Positions 1 through 7,856 of a DNA stretch of 8,258 nt are shown here, in pieces. The stretch's first letter is position 1; every line of letters starts with the position of its first letter. The notes under the pieces are model-generated. The model was not told where the DNA came from and made no database searches. It was given only the letters and a program-made list of their open reading frames with translations. The position numbers were made by a program, and so were the translations under genes. Location: NCBI GenBank assembly GCA_009787035.1, contig WRGV01000062.1:1-8258 (forward strand), given 5' to 3'. The DNA is from Propionibacteriaceae bacterium (lineage in GTDB: Bacteria > Actinomycetota > Actinomycetes > Propionibacteriales > Propionibacteriaceae).

Positions 1-743
1 CCGACCGCCACGACGAGCAGCACCGACACGACGTACATGCCAAACACCACGGTGCCCGCCCAGCGCCCGAAGAACGTCGAACACACCAGCAAATACACCG
101 TCAGCCGCGCGGTGCACGTCGTGAACGGGACGAGCAGCGCGGTCAGCACACGGTGGCTGCGCTGCGGCAGGATGCGTGTGGACGCCACCGCGGGCACGTT
201 GCACCCGAAGCCCACGATCAGCGGCAGGAACGCCTGCCCCGGCAGCCCGAGCCGCCGCATCGTCGCGTCGGCGACGACGGCGCCGCGCGCCAGGTAACCC
301 GAGTCCTCCAGCAGCGCCAGCAGCACGAACATGATGACCATGAGTGGGACAAACGACAACACCGTGCCCACGCCGGTGATGATTCCGTCCACCACGAGCC
401 CCTGGAGCCAGGAATGTCCCATTCCGATCATCGAGAGCAGCGAGCGTGCCCCGCGGGCCACGTCGTTGCTGAACAGATCGGCCAGCCACTCCTGCATCGG
501 CGCGGCCACGCTGGTCGTCACCTGCAGGATCAGCCACATGGCCACCAGGAAGATCACGGGCCCGGCCACGGGCGCCAGCGTCCAGCGGTCCACCTTGTCG
601 CTCCACGTCACCCGACCCTGGCCGGTCTTGGCGAGCACGGACGAGGTGACGCGCTCGATCCATGCGAACCGCTCATCGTCGCGCACCCACGGGTTGATGC
701 CGCCGCCCTTGTCGCGCGCCGGTTCACCGCCCGGGCCGACCAT
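1..743 (-). CDS. feoB: FeoB membrane-domain portion in the shifted frame (partial)
   Basis: This is the part of feoB downstream of the frameshift. The frame can be read from an ATG at 743 (MVGPGGEPARDKGGG), but that ATG is probably only internal to the intact gene. It continues with ...DDERFAWIERV..., a spacer region seen before the membrane domain in FeoB proteins. It then shows several hydrophobic helices: one around GPVIFLVAMWLILQV, one around GTVLSFVPLMVIMFVLLALL, one around YLLVCSTFF, and one around VVFGMYVVSVLLVVAV at the edge. The hallmark Gate motifs are present: GFGCNVPAVASTR, and FTTCTARLTVY where most FeoB have SCSARLPVY. If the frameshift is real, this segment has no good ribosome binding site of its own that I can see and may not be made. 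Confidence 0.75.
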   Translation of the reverse strand, partial: MVGPGGEPARDKGGGINPWVRDDERFAWIERVTSSVLAKTGQGRVTWSDKVDRWTLAPVAGPVIFLVAMWLILQVTTSVAAPMQEWLADLFSNDVARGARSLLSMIGMGHSWLQGLVVDGIITGVGTVLSFVPLMVIMFVLLALLEDSGYLARGAVVADATMRRLGLPGQAFLPLIVGFGCNVPAVASTRILPQRSHRVLTALLVPFTTCTARLTVYLLVCSTFFGRWAGTVVFGMYVVSVLLVVAV

Positions 744-1363
744 GGACGCGGCTTCGGCGCCGGCCCCGCCAGCGCCTCCCACACCGGCCCGGCAAGCTCG
801 CCCAGACCCGACCGACGCCGCGGATCGACCGCCACGACCGGCACGCCCAGTTGCTCCTGCAGCGCCGGCACATCCACGACGATGCCGTGGCGGTGCGCCA
901 CGTCCACCATGGTCAACGCCACCACCACCCGCACGGGCAGCTCGCGCAGCTGCGCGATCAGATACAGGCTGCGGGCCAGGTGTGCGGCGTCGGCCACCGC
1001 AACGATCACATCCGGGGGCCGTTCCCCCAGCAGCGCGTCGGAGCTCACCTGCTCCTCACCCGACAGCGGGTTCAGGCTGTACGCGCCAGGCAGATCCACC
1101 AGCTCGTACGCGTCGGCCGGCGCCATGCCGAGCTCCACGTCGTCCAGCAGGGCGGGATCCAGCGGTCGGCCGGTGGCCCGCGAGCGGGATGCCTTCACCG
1201 GATGCCAGATGCCGTGCTCGACCTCGACGCTCGTGCCGGGCCAGTTGCCCATGCGCGCACCGGCCCCGCTCAGCGCATTGAAGAGAGTCGACTTGCCCGC
1301 GTTGGGGGCCCCCGCGATCGCCACGACGGGTGCGCGTCCGGACGGACGCCGACCCGTCGTCAC
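1..1363 (-). pseudogene. feoB: FeoB ferrous iron transporter, frameshifted and cut by the window edge
   Basis: FeoB is the inner-membrane Fe(II) transporter with a cytoplasmic GTPase domain followed by a polytopic membrane domain. The first frame starts with GTG at 1363 and gives a clear FeoB G domain: G1 GAPNAGKST (residues 18-26), G2-region GNWPGTSVEV (39-48), G3 DLPGAYSL (90-97), and TMVD (151-154) where the family usually has NMxD. After about residue 200 this frame turns into low-complexity Arg/Ser/Pro sequence and stops at 608. The family sequence resumes in the -1 frame (about position 745 downward) and continues to the window edge. Restoring one missing base between about 705 and 790 would give a continuous FeoB. 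The GTG start overlaps the feoA stop (GTGA), so translation is probably coupled. Either the gene is a recent pseudogene or the base loss is a sequencing error; the good conservation on both sides fits either. The 3' end lies outside the window. Confidence 0.85.
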
Positions 1364-1593
1364 CGCGTCTCCGTCTCAGGGCGCACCATCAACATGTTGA
1401 GCATTGACGTGTCCATGGCGATCCGTGCCCCCTCGACGGCGACGATGCGGGCCCCGCCCAGCGTCTGGCGCACCACCTCGCAGCGCGCCCCGCCACGCAA
1501 CCCGAGTGTCGACACCCGCGAGCGCAGCCCCTGGTCGGTCAGGCAGGCGACCACGGTCAGCGGCGTACGCAGCGGTGCGGTCGCCAGAGTCAT
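1360..1593 (-). CDS. feoA: FeoA-type SH3-like ferrous iron transport protein
   Basis: FeoA is a small cytoplasmic protein with an SH3-like beta-barrel that assists FeoB. With the ATG at 1593 the product is 77 residues, a usual FeoA length, and begins MTLATAPLRTPLTVV as family members do. The core LRSRVSTLGLRGGARCEVVR matches the family pattern of a 'hR..L..hGh..G..h.h' segment, and the C-terminal IAMDTSMLNMLMV matches the final strands ('..l.lr...a..I.V'). I chose ATG 1593 because GAAGG lies about 8 nt upstream; an in-frame GTG at 1629 would add 12 residues but has only a G run before it. The stop overlaps the feoB start in GTGA. The gene follows the tuf terminator on the same strand, so it is probably transcribed from its own weak promoter. 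Without database comparison, the feoB neighbour is the strongest support. Confidence 0.82.
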   Translation of the reverse strand: MTLATAPLRTPLTVVACLTDQGLRSRVSTLGLRGGARCEVVRQTLGGARIVAVEGARIAMDTSMLNMLMVRPETETR

Positions 1594-1644
1594 TCCGTCC
1601 GCCTTCACCCTGTCTACGATACCCGGCACACCCGCAGCCCCCCA

Positions 1645-1671
1645 AATTTAGGAAACACTCGCGTTGAGTAA
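1645..1671 (-). promoter_or_regulatory. possible feoAB promoter
   Basis: On the minus strand a TAAATT hexamer (1645-1650) precedes feoA by about 50 nt, with TTACTC (1666-1671) 15 bp upstream. The spacing is short and the -35 is poor. A small inverted repeat, ACTC-N5-GAGT (1657-1669), falls inside this stretch. A start just below 1645 would leave GTG 1629 with almost no leader, which favours ATG 1593 as the feoA start. I see no recognisable DtxR/IdeR iron box. Placement is an inference from position after the tuf terminator. Confidence 0.25.
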
Positions 1672-1705
1672 TTCGCATCCATGCCCGCGCCAGCGCCAGC
1701 GCGCA

Positions 1706-1749
1706 CAAAAACGGACGGCCCGCGCCCCGAAGGGAACGGACCGTCCGTC
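1706..1749 (-). terminator. intrinsic terminator of tuf / str operon
   Basis: On the minus strand, ACGGACGG (1741-1748) and CCGTCCGT (1711-1718) form an 8-bp perfect stem. The interior can pair further (CCG with CGG, CCC with GGG around TTCG). A run of five T (1707-1711) follows immediately. It lies 22 nt after the tuf stop and separates the str genes from feoAB. This is a textbook Rho-independent terminator. Confidence 0.88.
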
Positions 1750-1770
1750 TGTTGCTTGTGCGGGATCAGA

Positions 1771-2973
1771 TCACTTGATGATCTTCACCACGTTGCCGGC
1801 GCCCACCGTGTGGCCGCCCTCACGGATGGCGAGCTTGAGGCCCTCCTCCATGGCGATCGGCTTCATCAGCGTGACGGTCATCTCGGTGTTGTCACCGGGC
1901 ATGACCATCTCGACGCCCTCCGGCAGCTGAACGGTGCCGGTGACGTTGGTCGTACGGAAGTAGAACTGCGGGCTGTAGTTGGTGAAGAACGGCTTGTGAC
2001 GGCCACCCTCCTCCTTCGTCAGCACGTAGGTACGGGCCACGAACTCCGTGTGCGGAGTGGTGCTGCCCGGCTTGGCCACGACCATGCCGCGCTCCACGTC
2101 CTCCTTCTTGGTGCCACGGAGCAGCAGGCCGACGTTGTCGCCCGCCTCGCCCTCGTCGAGGATCTTGCGGAACATCTCGACGCCGGTCACGACCGAGGTC
2201 TGGGTCTTGCCCAGGCCCACGATCTCGACGGACTCGCCGGTCTTGATGTGACCGCGCTCGATACGACCGGTCACGACGGTGCCGCGGCCGGTGATCGTCA
2301 TGATGTTCTCGATCGGCATCAGGAACGGCTTGTCGGTCTCACGAGCCGGCTGCGGGATGTAGTCATCCACAGCGTTCATGAGCTCGAGGATGCTCGGCGT
2401 CCACTCGGGATCGCCCTCCAGGGCCTTGAACGCGGAGATGCGGACGACCGGGCAGCCGTCGCCATCGAACTCCTGGCTGGTGAGCAGCTCGCGGATCTCC
2501 ATCTCGACCAGGTCGATGAGGTCCTGATCCGCCTCGGCGATCATGTCGCACTTGTTCAGGGCGACGACGATCGCCGGCACGCCCACCTGGCGGGCCAGCA
2601 GCACGTGCTCGTGCGTCTGGGGCATCGGGCCGTCGGTGGCGGCCACGACCAGGATCGCACCGTCCATCTGGGCGGCGCCGGTGATCATGTTCTTGATGTA
2701 GTCAGCGTGCCCGGGGCAGTCGACGTGCGCGTAGTGGCGCTTCGGCGTCTCGTACTCGACGTGCGCGATGGAGATCGTGATGCCACGCTGGCGCTCTTCG
2801 GGCGCCTTGTCGATCTGATCGAACGCGGTGAACGTGTTCGACTTCAGCTCGGGGTACGTGTCGTGCAGCACCTTCGTGATCGCCGCGGTGAGCGTCGTCT
2901 TGCCGTGGTCGATGTGTCCGATGGTGCCGATGTTGCAGTGCGGCTTGGTCCGCTCGAACTTGGCCTTTGCCAC
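1771..2973 (-). CDS. tuf: Elongation factor EF-Tu
   Basis: EF-Tu carries aminoacyl-tRNA to the ribosomal A site as a GTP complex. The product is 400 residues, close to the actinobacterial norm of about 397. The G domain shows GHIDHGKT (residues 19-26), RGITI (63-67), DCPGH (85-89), NKCD (140-143) and SAFKALEG (180-187); domains 2 and 3 follow with [13 protein letters not shown] (229-241) and [11 protein letters not shown] (336-346). I start at GTG 2973 because it gives the family N-terminus (V)[11 protein letters not shown] and has AGAAGGAG about 7 nt upstream; an in-frame extension of 14 residues upstream is non-homologous. A dedicated promoter lies in the 224-bp gap after fusA. Unusual residues: H121 (QTHEH, usually R or K), S334 (NYSPQ, usually R), N343 (TTNVTG, usually D) and H388 (EGGHTVG, usually R), plus a 1-2 residue insertion near 146-150. 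The classic kirromycin-resistance positions (Q129, G323, A382 here) look wild-type. Confidence 0.97.
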   Translation of the reverse strand: MAKAKFERTKPHCNIGTIGHIDHGKTTLTAAITKVLHDTYPELKSNTFTAFDQIDKAPEERQRGITISIAHVEYETPKRHYAHVDCPGHADYIKNMITGAAQMDGAILVVAATDGPMPQTHEHVLLARQVGVPAIVVALNKCDMIAEADQDLIDLVEMEIRELLTSQEFDGDGCPVVRISAFKALEGDPEWTPSILELMNAVDDYIPQPARETDKPFLMPIENIMTITGRGTVVTGRIERGHIKTGESVEIVGLGKTQTSVVTGVEMFRKILDEGEAGDNVGLLLRGTKKEDVERGMVVAKPGSTTPHTEFVARTYVLTKEEGGRHKPFFTNYSPQFYFRTTNVTGTVQLPEGVEMVMPGDNTEMTVTLMKPIAMEEGLKLAIREGGHTVGAGNVVKIIK

Positions 2974-3119
2974 TTGGGCTCCTTCTGAATGGTGCCGCGC
3001 CGGTCGACGCGACATGTGGGTTCAACCGCTGCGGGCTGCCCCCACAACGTGTCTGTCGGCCCCGTTCCCGGGTACCGCCGTCTCTCATGCAGATGGCAGC
3101 CCGATAAGCTGCCAGTCTG
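2974..3119 (-). promoter_or_regulatory. structured tuf mRNA leader
   Basis: If transcription starts at the promoter at 3126-3154, the leader of tuf is about 145 nt. It opens with a strong hairpin (listed separately). A second possible stem nearer the gene pairs TGTGGG with CCCACA (minus strand; 3041-3046 and 3015-3020), with an inner CCG/CGG pair, about 40 nt before the GTG. The ribosome binding site AGAAGGAG at about 2981-2988 lies outside both stems. I see no T run, so no leader terminator. Confidence 0.45.
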
Positions 3120-3120
3120 C
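3089..3120 (-). repeat. inverted repeat at the 5' end of the tuf leader
   Basis: On the minus strand GCAGA-CT-GGCAGC, a 7-nt loop, then GCTGCC-A-TCTGC: two perfect stems (6 bp inner, 5 bp outer) separated by a small asymmetric bulge. It begins almost exactly where transcription from the tuf promoter should start, so it could protect the transcript 5' end, or the same DNA could be a protein site. No poly-T follows on either strand, so it is not an intrinsic terminator of fusA. Confidence 0.7.
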
Positions 3121-3125
3121 CGACT

Positions 3126-3154
3126 ATTCTCGTCTGTGCGCCAGCCAGAGTCAA
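3126..3154 (-). promoter_or_regulatory. internal promoter for tuf
   Basis: On the minus strand TTGACT (3149-3154) and GAGAAT (3126-3131) are separated by exactly 17 bp. The -35 matches five of six consensus bases and the -10 matches four of six. It lies 43 bp after the fusA stop and about 150 bp before the tuf start. A separate tuf promoter inside the str operon is known from other actinomycetes such as Streptomyces, which supports the call. Confidence 0.65.
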
Positions 3155-3197
3155 ACGAAATTGAGCGTGGCCGCGCGTCGTGACGAGGAACAGTCCG

Positions 3198-5291
<2,094 letters not shown>

Positions 5292-5360
5292 AGTTTCTCC
5301 TTGTGCGTGGGTTTGGACGGTCTAGTGGATGGATGCTGGCGCGTGATCGCAAGCGAACCA

Positions 5361-5386
5361 CCCCTGCCCGGGTTAGCGGGCAGGGG
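5361..5386 (-). repeat. perfect 10-bp hairpin in the rpsG-fusA gap
   Basis: CCCCTGCCCG (5361-5370) and CGGGCAGGGG (5377-5386) form a perfect, all but two G/C, stem with a 6-nt loop. It lies 44 nt after the rpsG stop and about 70 nt before the fusA start. On the minus strand it is followed by TGGTTCGC rather than a T run, so it is not a standard intrinsic terminator. It may be an attenuator, an RNA processing site or a 3' stabiliser that sets the ratio of S12/S7 to EF-G. The plus-strand side has no T run either. Confidence 0.7.
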
Positions 5387-5430
5387 CAGCGCTCACGGAC
5401 GGTCGAACCGACAGGTCAGGACGGACGTCC

Positions 5431-5901
5431 TCACCAGCGGTAATGTGCGAAGGCGCGGTTGGCCTCCGCCATCTTGTGCGTATCTTCGCGCTTCTTGACC
5501 GAAGCGCCCAGGCCATTGCTGGCGTCCAGGATCTCGTTCATCAGGCGTTCGGCCATGGTCTTCTCGCGACGGGCGCGGCTGAAGCTGACCAGCCAGCGCA
5601 GCGCCAGCGTGTTGGCGCGGGCCGGCTTGACCTCGACGGGCACCTGATAGGTGGCGCCACCGACGCGGCGGCTCTTGACCTCGACGAGCGGACGGATGTT
5701 GTCGAGCGCCTTCTTGAGCGTGGCCACCGGCTCGGTGCCGGTCTTGGCGCGCGCACCCTCCAGGGCGCTGTAGACGATGTGCTGCGCGACGGTCTTCTTG
5801 CCATCGAGCAGGATCTTGCTGACGAGCTGGCTCACGACCGGCGATCCGTAGACGGGATCGGCGATCACCACGCGCTTGGGAGCTGGACCTTTGCGGGGCA
5901 T
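5431..5901 (-). CDS. rpsG: Small ribosomal subunit protein S7
   Basis: S7 is a primary binder of the 3' domain of 16S rRNA and nucleates assembly of the 30S head. The product is 156 residues, the standard bacterial length, opening PRKGPAPKR and containing the family blocks [39 protein letters not shown] and [15 protein letters not shown], ending with [15 protein letters not shown] 5901 follows the rpsL stop by a single base, and its ribosome binding site AAGGAG is embedded in the last codons of rpsL (7 nt spacing), so the two are probably translationally coupled. The E. coli type of long rpsL-rpsG spacer, where S7 binds to autoregulate, is absent, so such feedback would have to act elsewhere. 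Confidence 0.97.
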   Translation of the reverse strand: MPRKGPAPKRVVIADPVYGSPVVSQLVSKILLDGKKTVAQHIVYSALEGARAKTGTEPVATLKKALDNIRPLVEVKSRRVGGATYQVPVEVKPARANTLALRWLVSFSRARREKTMAERLMNEILDASNGLGASVKKREDTHKMAEANRAFAHYRW

Positions 5902-5902
5902 G

Positions 5903-6274
5903 TCACTTCTCCTTCTTGGCGCCGTAGCGGCTGCGGGCCTGCTTGCGGTTCTTGACGCCCTGCGTGTCGAGCGCGCCGCGCACGATCTTGTAACGCACGC
6001 CGGGCAGGTCCTTCACACGGCCACCGCGCACGAGCACCATCGAGTGCTCCTGCAGGTTGTGGCCGACGCCGGGGATATACGCGGTGACCTCGATGCCGCT
6101 GGACAGGCGGACACGGGCCACCTTCCGCAGCGCCGAGTTCGGCTTCTTGGGTGTGGTGGTGTACACGCGGGTGCAGACGCCGCGGCGCTGCGGGGAACCC
6201 TTGAGCGCCGGCGTCTTGGTCTTGGAGACCTTCGCCGTGCGGCCCTTGCGGACCAACTGTTGAATGGTAGGCAC
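5903..6274 (-). CDS. rpsL: Small ribosomal subunit protein S12
   Basis: S12 lies at the decoding centre of the 30S subunit and controls translational accuracy. The product is 123 residues, the standard actinobacterial length, starting with GTG at 6274: (V)[14 protein letters not shown]. Frames continuing upstream add 14 non-homologous residues. Family blocks [27 protein letters not shown] and [10 protein letters not shown] are nearly invariant. The streptomycin-resistance sites carry wild-type residues (K43 in TPKKPNS, K88 in GRVKDLPG), so no rpsL-based resistance is expected; D89 is the site modified by RimO in other bacteria. The ribosome binding site is not strong: GGAAGA is about 14 nt upstream. 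It is the first gene of the operon, with a leader of about 225 nt. Confidence 0.97.
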   Translation of the reverse strand: MPTIQQLVRKGRTAKVSKTKTPALKGSPQRRGVCTRVYTTTPKKPNSALRKVARVRLSSGIEVTAYIPGVGHNLQEHSMVLVRGGRVKDLPGVRYKIVRGALDTQGVKNRKQARSRYGAKKEK

Positions 6275-6356
6275 TTGTTGCTTTGTCTTCCGTGCTTGTG
6301 CCGGTTCTGCGCGCACGCATCACCGACAGGTGGTTGTCGTGATTGCAGCCCGCTCG

Positions 6357-6390
6357 CCGAACCCATGCCACACCGACGGATGGTGTTCGG
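6357..6390 (-). repeat. bulged stem in the rpsL leader
   Basis: CCGAAC-CCAT (6357-6366) pairs with ATGG-T-GTTCGG (6380-6390): ten base pairs with a single bulged T. The element lies within the predicted rpsL leader RNA, about 85-115 nt before the rpsL start. No T run follows on the minus strand. It could be a binding site for an operon-encoded ribosomal protein, but nothing here identifies the ligand. Confidence 0.45.
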
Positions 6391-6507
6391 ACCCTTGACT
6401 GCTTGCGCCAGCGTCGCCTGCCCCGCCCGGCATCCCTGCAACTGGACGCCCTGGGAACTGGCCCGCGGCTCACATCTGGCACGCAACTACGCCAGACGCA
6501 CTGCTCC

Positions 6508-6537
6508 ACTTTACCAGGCCGTCCATGGCACGGTCAA
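6508..6537 (-). promoter_or_regulatory. str operon promoter upstream of rpsL
   Basis: On the minus strand TTGACC (6532-6537) and TAAAGT (6508-6513) are separated by 18 bp. The -35 matches five of six bases and the -10 fits the actinobacterial TANNNT pattern. Transcription would start near 6501 and give a leader of about 225 nt before the rpsL GTG. It is the best promoter-like pair on the minus strand of this region. Confidence 0.6.
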
Positions 6538-6640
6538 CGCACCCCCGGTGGGCCGGGTCCGCCGGAGCGCCGCCACACCGGCGCTGGGACAAACTCGCTT
6601 CCCAAGCCCGGAAACGCACCACTCCCAACCCTGTGTGTGC

Positions 6641-6669
6641 CATCAGGTGGGACATTGTCCCGTTTGATG
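6641..6669. promoter_or_regulatory. 29-bp symmetric palindrome, candidate repressor operator
   Basis: The inner arms GGGACA (6649-6654) and TGTCCC (6656-6661) flank one central T. The outer arms CATCA (6641-6645) and TGATG (6665-6669) sit symmetrically after 3-bp unpaired spacers. Eleven base pairs of dyad symmetry in a 29-bp window, in the divergent region just before a LacI-family gene, suggest an operator. It overlaps a TTGATG hexamer that could serve as a -35 for the plus strand. The odd centre differs from the CG-centred sites typical of many LacI regulators, so another regulator is possible. Confidence 0.55.
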
Positions 6670-6681
6670 CGGCGAATCCCC

Positions 6682-6708
6682 TTGATACAGACCCCAGCCC
6701 GGTAGTCT
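6682..6708 (+). promoter_or_regulatory. possible promoter of the lacI-ABC operon
   Basis: TTGATA (6682-6687) and TAGTCT (6703-6708) are 15 bp apart. The first matches four to five consensus -35 bases and the second fits TANNNT, but the spacing is shorter than ideal. It would give a leader of about 95 nt, containing the CACGA-N4-TCGTG inverted repeat. Position is its main support. Confidence 0.3.
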
Positions 6709-6737
6709 GGAAAATAGAGCAGATGCGGAATCGACTG

Positions 6738-6751
6738 CACGACTGCTCGTG
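6738..6751. repeat. 14-bp inverted repeat CACGA-N4-TCGTG
   Basis: CACGA (6738-6742) and TCGTG (6747-6751) form a perfect dyad with a 4-bp centre, about 60 bp upstream of the lacI-type start and just downstream of its possible promoter. The even symmetry and position would suit a LacI-family roadblock operator, but a 10-bp dyad occurs by chance fairly easily in GC-rich DNA. Confidence 0.3.
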
Positions 6752-6780
6752 ACTCCCCGGTCAACCAGGTACTCCTCGCC

Positions 6781-6797
6781 TGCCTCATGCTTAGGCA
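6781..6797 (+). repeat. short stem abutting the lacI ribosome binding site
   Basis: TGCCT (6781-6785) and AGGCA (6793-6797) can pair across a 7-nt loop, and the last base is the first of AAGGAG (6797-6802), the ribosome binding site of the following gene. It could slightly tune translation or be another weak operator. Confidence 0.25.
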
Positions 6798-6809
6798 AGG
6801 AGCGCTGCT

Positions 6810-7856
6810 ATGCGCCAAAACGTGACCATCCGGGACGTGGCCCAACGGGCCGGCGTCTCGGCCGCGACGGCATCGCGCGTGCTATCCGGCAACCCCTCCA
6901 CTTCGGCGTCAGCCCGAGCCAAAGTGCGCCAGGCCGCGCGCGAACTGCAGTTCCACGTCAACGCGCGCGCCAAGTCGCTGCGCCGCCAGCAGACCGACAC
7001 CATCGGGCTGCTGCTGCCCGACATCCGCAACCCGTTCTTCGCCGAGATCGCCCAGGCGGCCGAGCAGGCCGCGCTGGCCGCCGGCATGACCACCCTGCTG
7101 TGCAACGCCAACGAGTCGACCGCGCAGCAGGACCTCTACCTGAAACTGCTGGTCGCCCAGCGCGTGGACGGCATCATCGCCGCCCCGCAGGGCGACGGTT
7201 CGGGCAAGCTGGACGAGACCATCGCCTTGGGACTGCCGCTCGTGTTCGTCGACCGGGTGATCGAGGGCGTGGACGTGCCGTCGGTCACCTCGGACAACTG
7301 GTCGGGCGTGCGGCAGGCCGTCCGCCACCTGGTCGGGCTGGGCCACCGCCGCATCGGCTTCGTGACCGGATCCCAGGAAACGTCCACCGGGCGCGAGCGG
7401 CTGCAGGCCTACCGCGAGGCGCTCGTGCGGGCGGGCATCCGTCCGGACAAGACGCTCATCCGCTACGGCAACTTCCAGACCGAGAGCGGCCTGGTGGCGG
7501 CCCGGTCGCTGCTCGACCTGAGCCAGCCCCCCACGGCCGTCATCGCCGCCGACTCGCTGATGACGCTCGGCGTGGTGCAGGCCTGCAACGAGCTGGGGCT
7601 TGTCATCGGCGAGACGCTGTCGGTCATCGGATACGACGACACCGAGACCACGCGCGCGCTCAGCCCGGGGCTGACCGTCATCTCGCACGACCCGGCGGCC
7701 ATGGGGACGCAGGCGTTCGCCATGCTGCGCGACGTGCTGGGCGGACGGCGCGTCCCCTCGGTCGTGCTGCCCGTGTCGCTCGTCATCCGCAACTCGACGG
7801 GGCCCGTCCCTCTCGTGTCCGCATCCGCCACGTCCGAAAGCGGGGCACGCCGTTGA
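6810..7856 (+). CDS. LacI/GalR-family transcriptional repressor
   Basis: This is a DNA-binding repressor that should release its operator on binding a sugar or sugar phosphate. The 348-residue length is typical. Residues 5-27 (VTIRDVAQRAGVSAATASRVLSG) are the LacI helix-turn-helix; residues 51-60 (NARAKSLRRQ) are the hinge helix that inserts into the minor groove. From residue 64 (TIGLLLPDIRNPFFAEI) it follows the periplasmic-binding-protein-like fold, with VDGIIAAP, LVFVDRVI, SDNWSGVRQAVRHLVGLGHRRIGFVTG and VIGYDDTETTRALSPGLTVISHDP. ATG 6810 has AAGGAG 7 nt upstream. The stop overlaps the start of a sugar ABC ATPase gene, so it is probably a local regulator of that transporter, comparable to RbsR. 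The effector cannot be read from the sequence. The last 15 or so residues (Ser/Ala-rich) are a non-conserved tail. Confidence 0.92.
   Translation: MRQNVTIRDVAQRAGVSAATASRVLSGNPSTSASARAKVRQAARELQFHVNARAKSLRRQQTDTIGLLLPDIRNPFFAEIAQAAEQAALAAGMTTLLCNANESTAQQDLYLKLLVAQRVDGIIAAPQGDGSGKLDETIALGLPLVFVDRVIEGVDVPSVTSDNWSGVRQAVRHLVGLGHRRIGFVTGSQETSTGRERLQAYREALVRAGIRPDKTLIRYGNFQTESGLVAARSLLDLSQPPTAVIAADSLMTLGVVQACNELGLVIGETLSVIGYDDTETTRALSPGLTVISHDPAAMGTQAFAMLRDVLGGRRVPSVVLPVSLVIRNSTGPVPLVSASATSESGARR

Larger units (their letters stand above)
6275..6809. other. divergent intergenic region between rpsL and the lacI-type gene
   Basis: This 535-bp stretch has no convincing gene; the open frames crossing it are short, non-homologous and lack good starts. 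From left to right it holds the rpsL leader with small stems (6321-6332 CACC-N4-GGTG; 6357-6390), the str promoter (6508-6537), a GC-rich spacer with a small 6-bp inverted repeat GCGCCG/CGGCGC (6567-6584), a 29-bp palindrome (6641-6669), a possible plus-strand promoter (6682-6708), a 14-bp inverted repeat (6738-6751) and a short stem next to the lacI ribosome binding site (6781-6797). Confidence 0.75.

Noticed and set aside
700..780. Programmed -1 frameshifting in feoB
   Set aside because: I checked the third-base-plus-two-codon heptamers across this stretch in the GTPase frame and none fits X XXY YYZ.
153..1400. Plus-strand open frames over the feoB region (up to 415 residues)
   Set aside because: They oppose the FeoB coding sequence, which shows clear GTPase and membrane motifs on the minus strand; the plus-strand products are low-complexity.
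1630..1700. DtxR/IdeR or Fur box upstream of feoA
   Set aside because: No stretch resembles the TTAGGTTAGSCTAACCTAA-type consensus or a 19-bp Fur palindrome; only a minor ACTC-N5-GAGT dyad is present.
1681..2988. 435-residue open frame on the plus strand opposite tuf
   Set aside because: Antisense shadow of EF-Tu with biased His/Asp/Leu/Val content and no family motif; it also runs through the tuf terminator.
3089..3120. Intrinsic terminator after fusA
   Set aside because: The stem is good but no T run follows on either strand, and it begins just after a promoter, not after the gene.
6343..6845. Several short open frames in the divergent intergenic region
   Set aside because: No conserved motifs, no convincing ribosome binding sites, and they cross the promoters and palindromes there.
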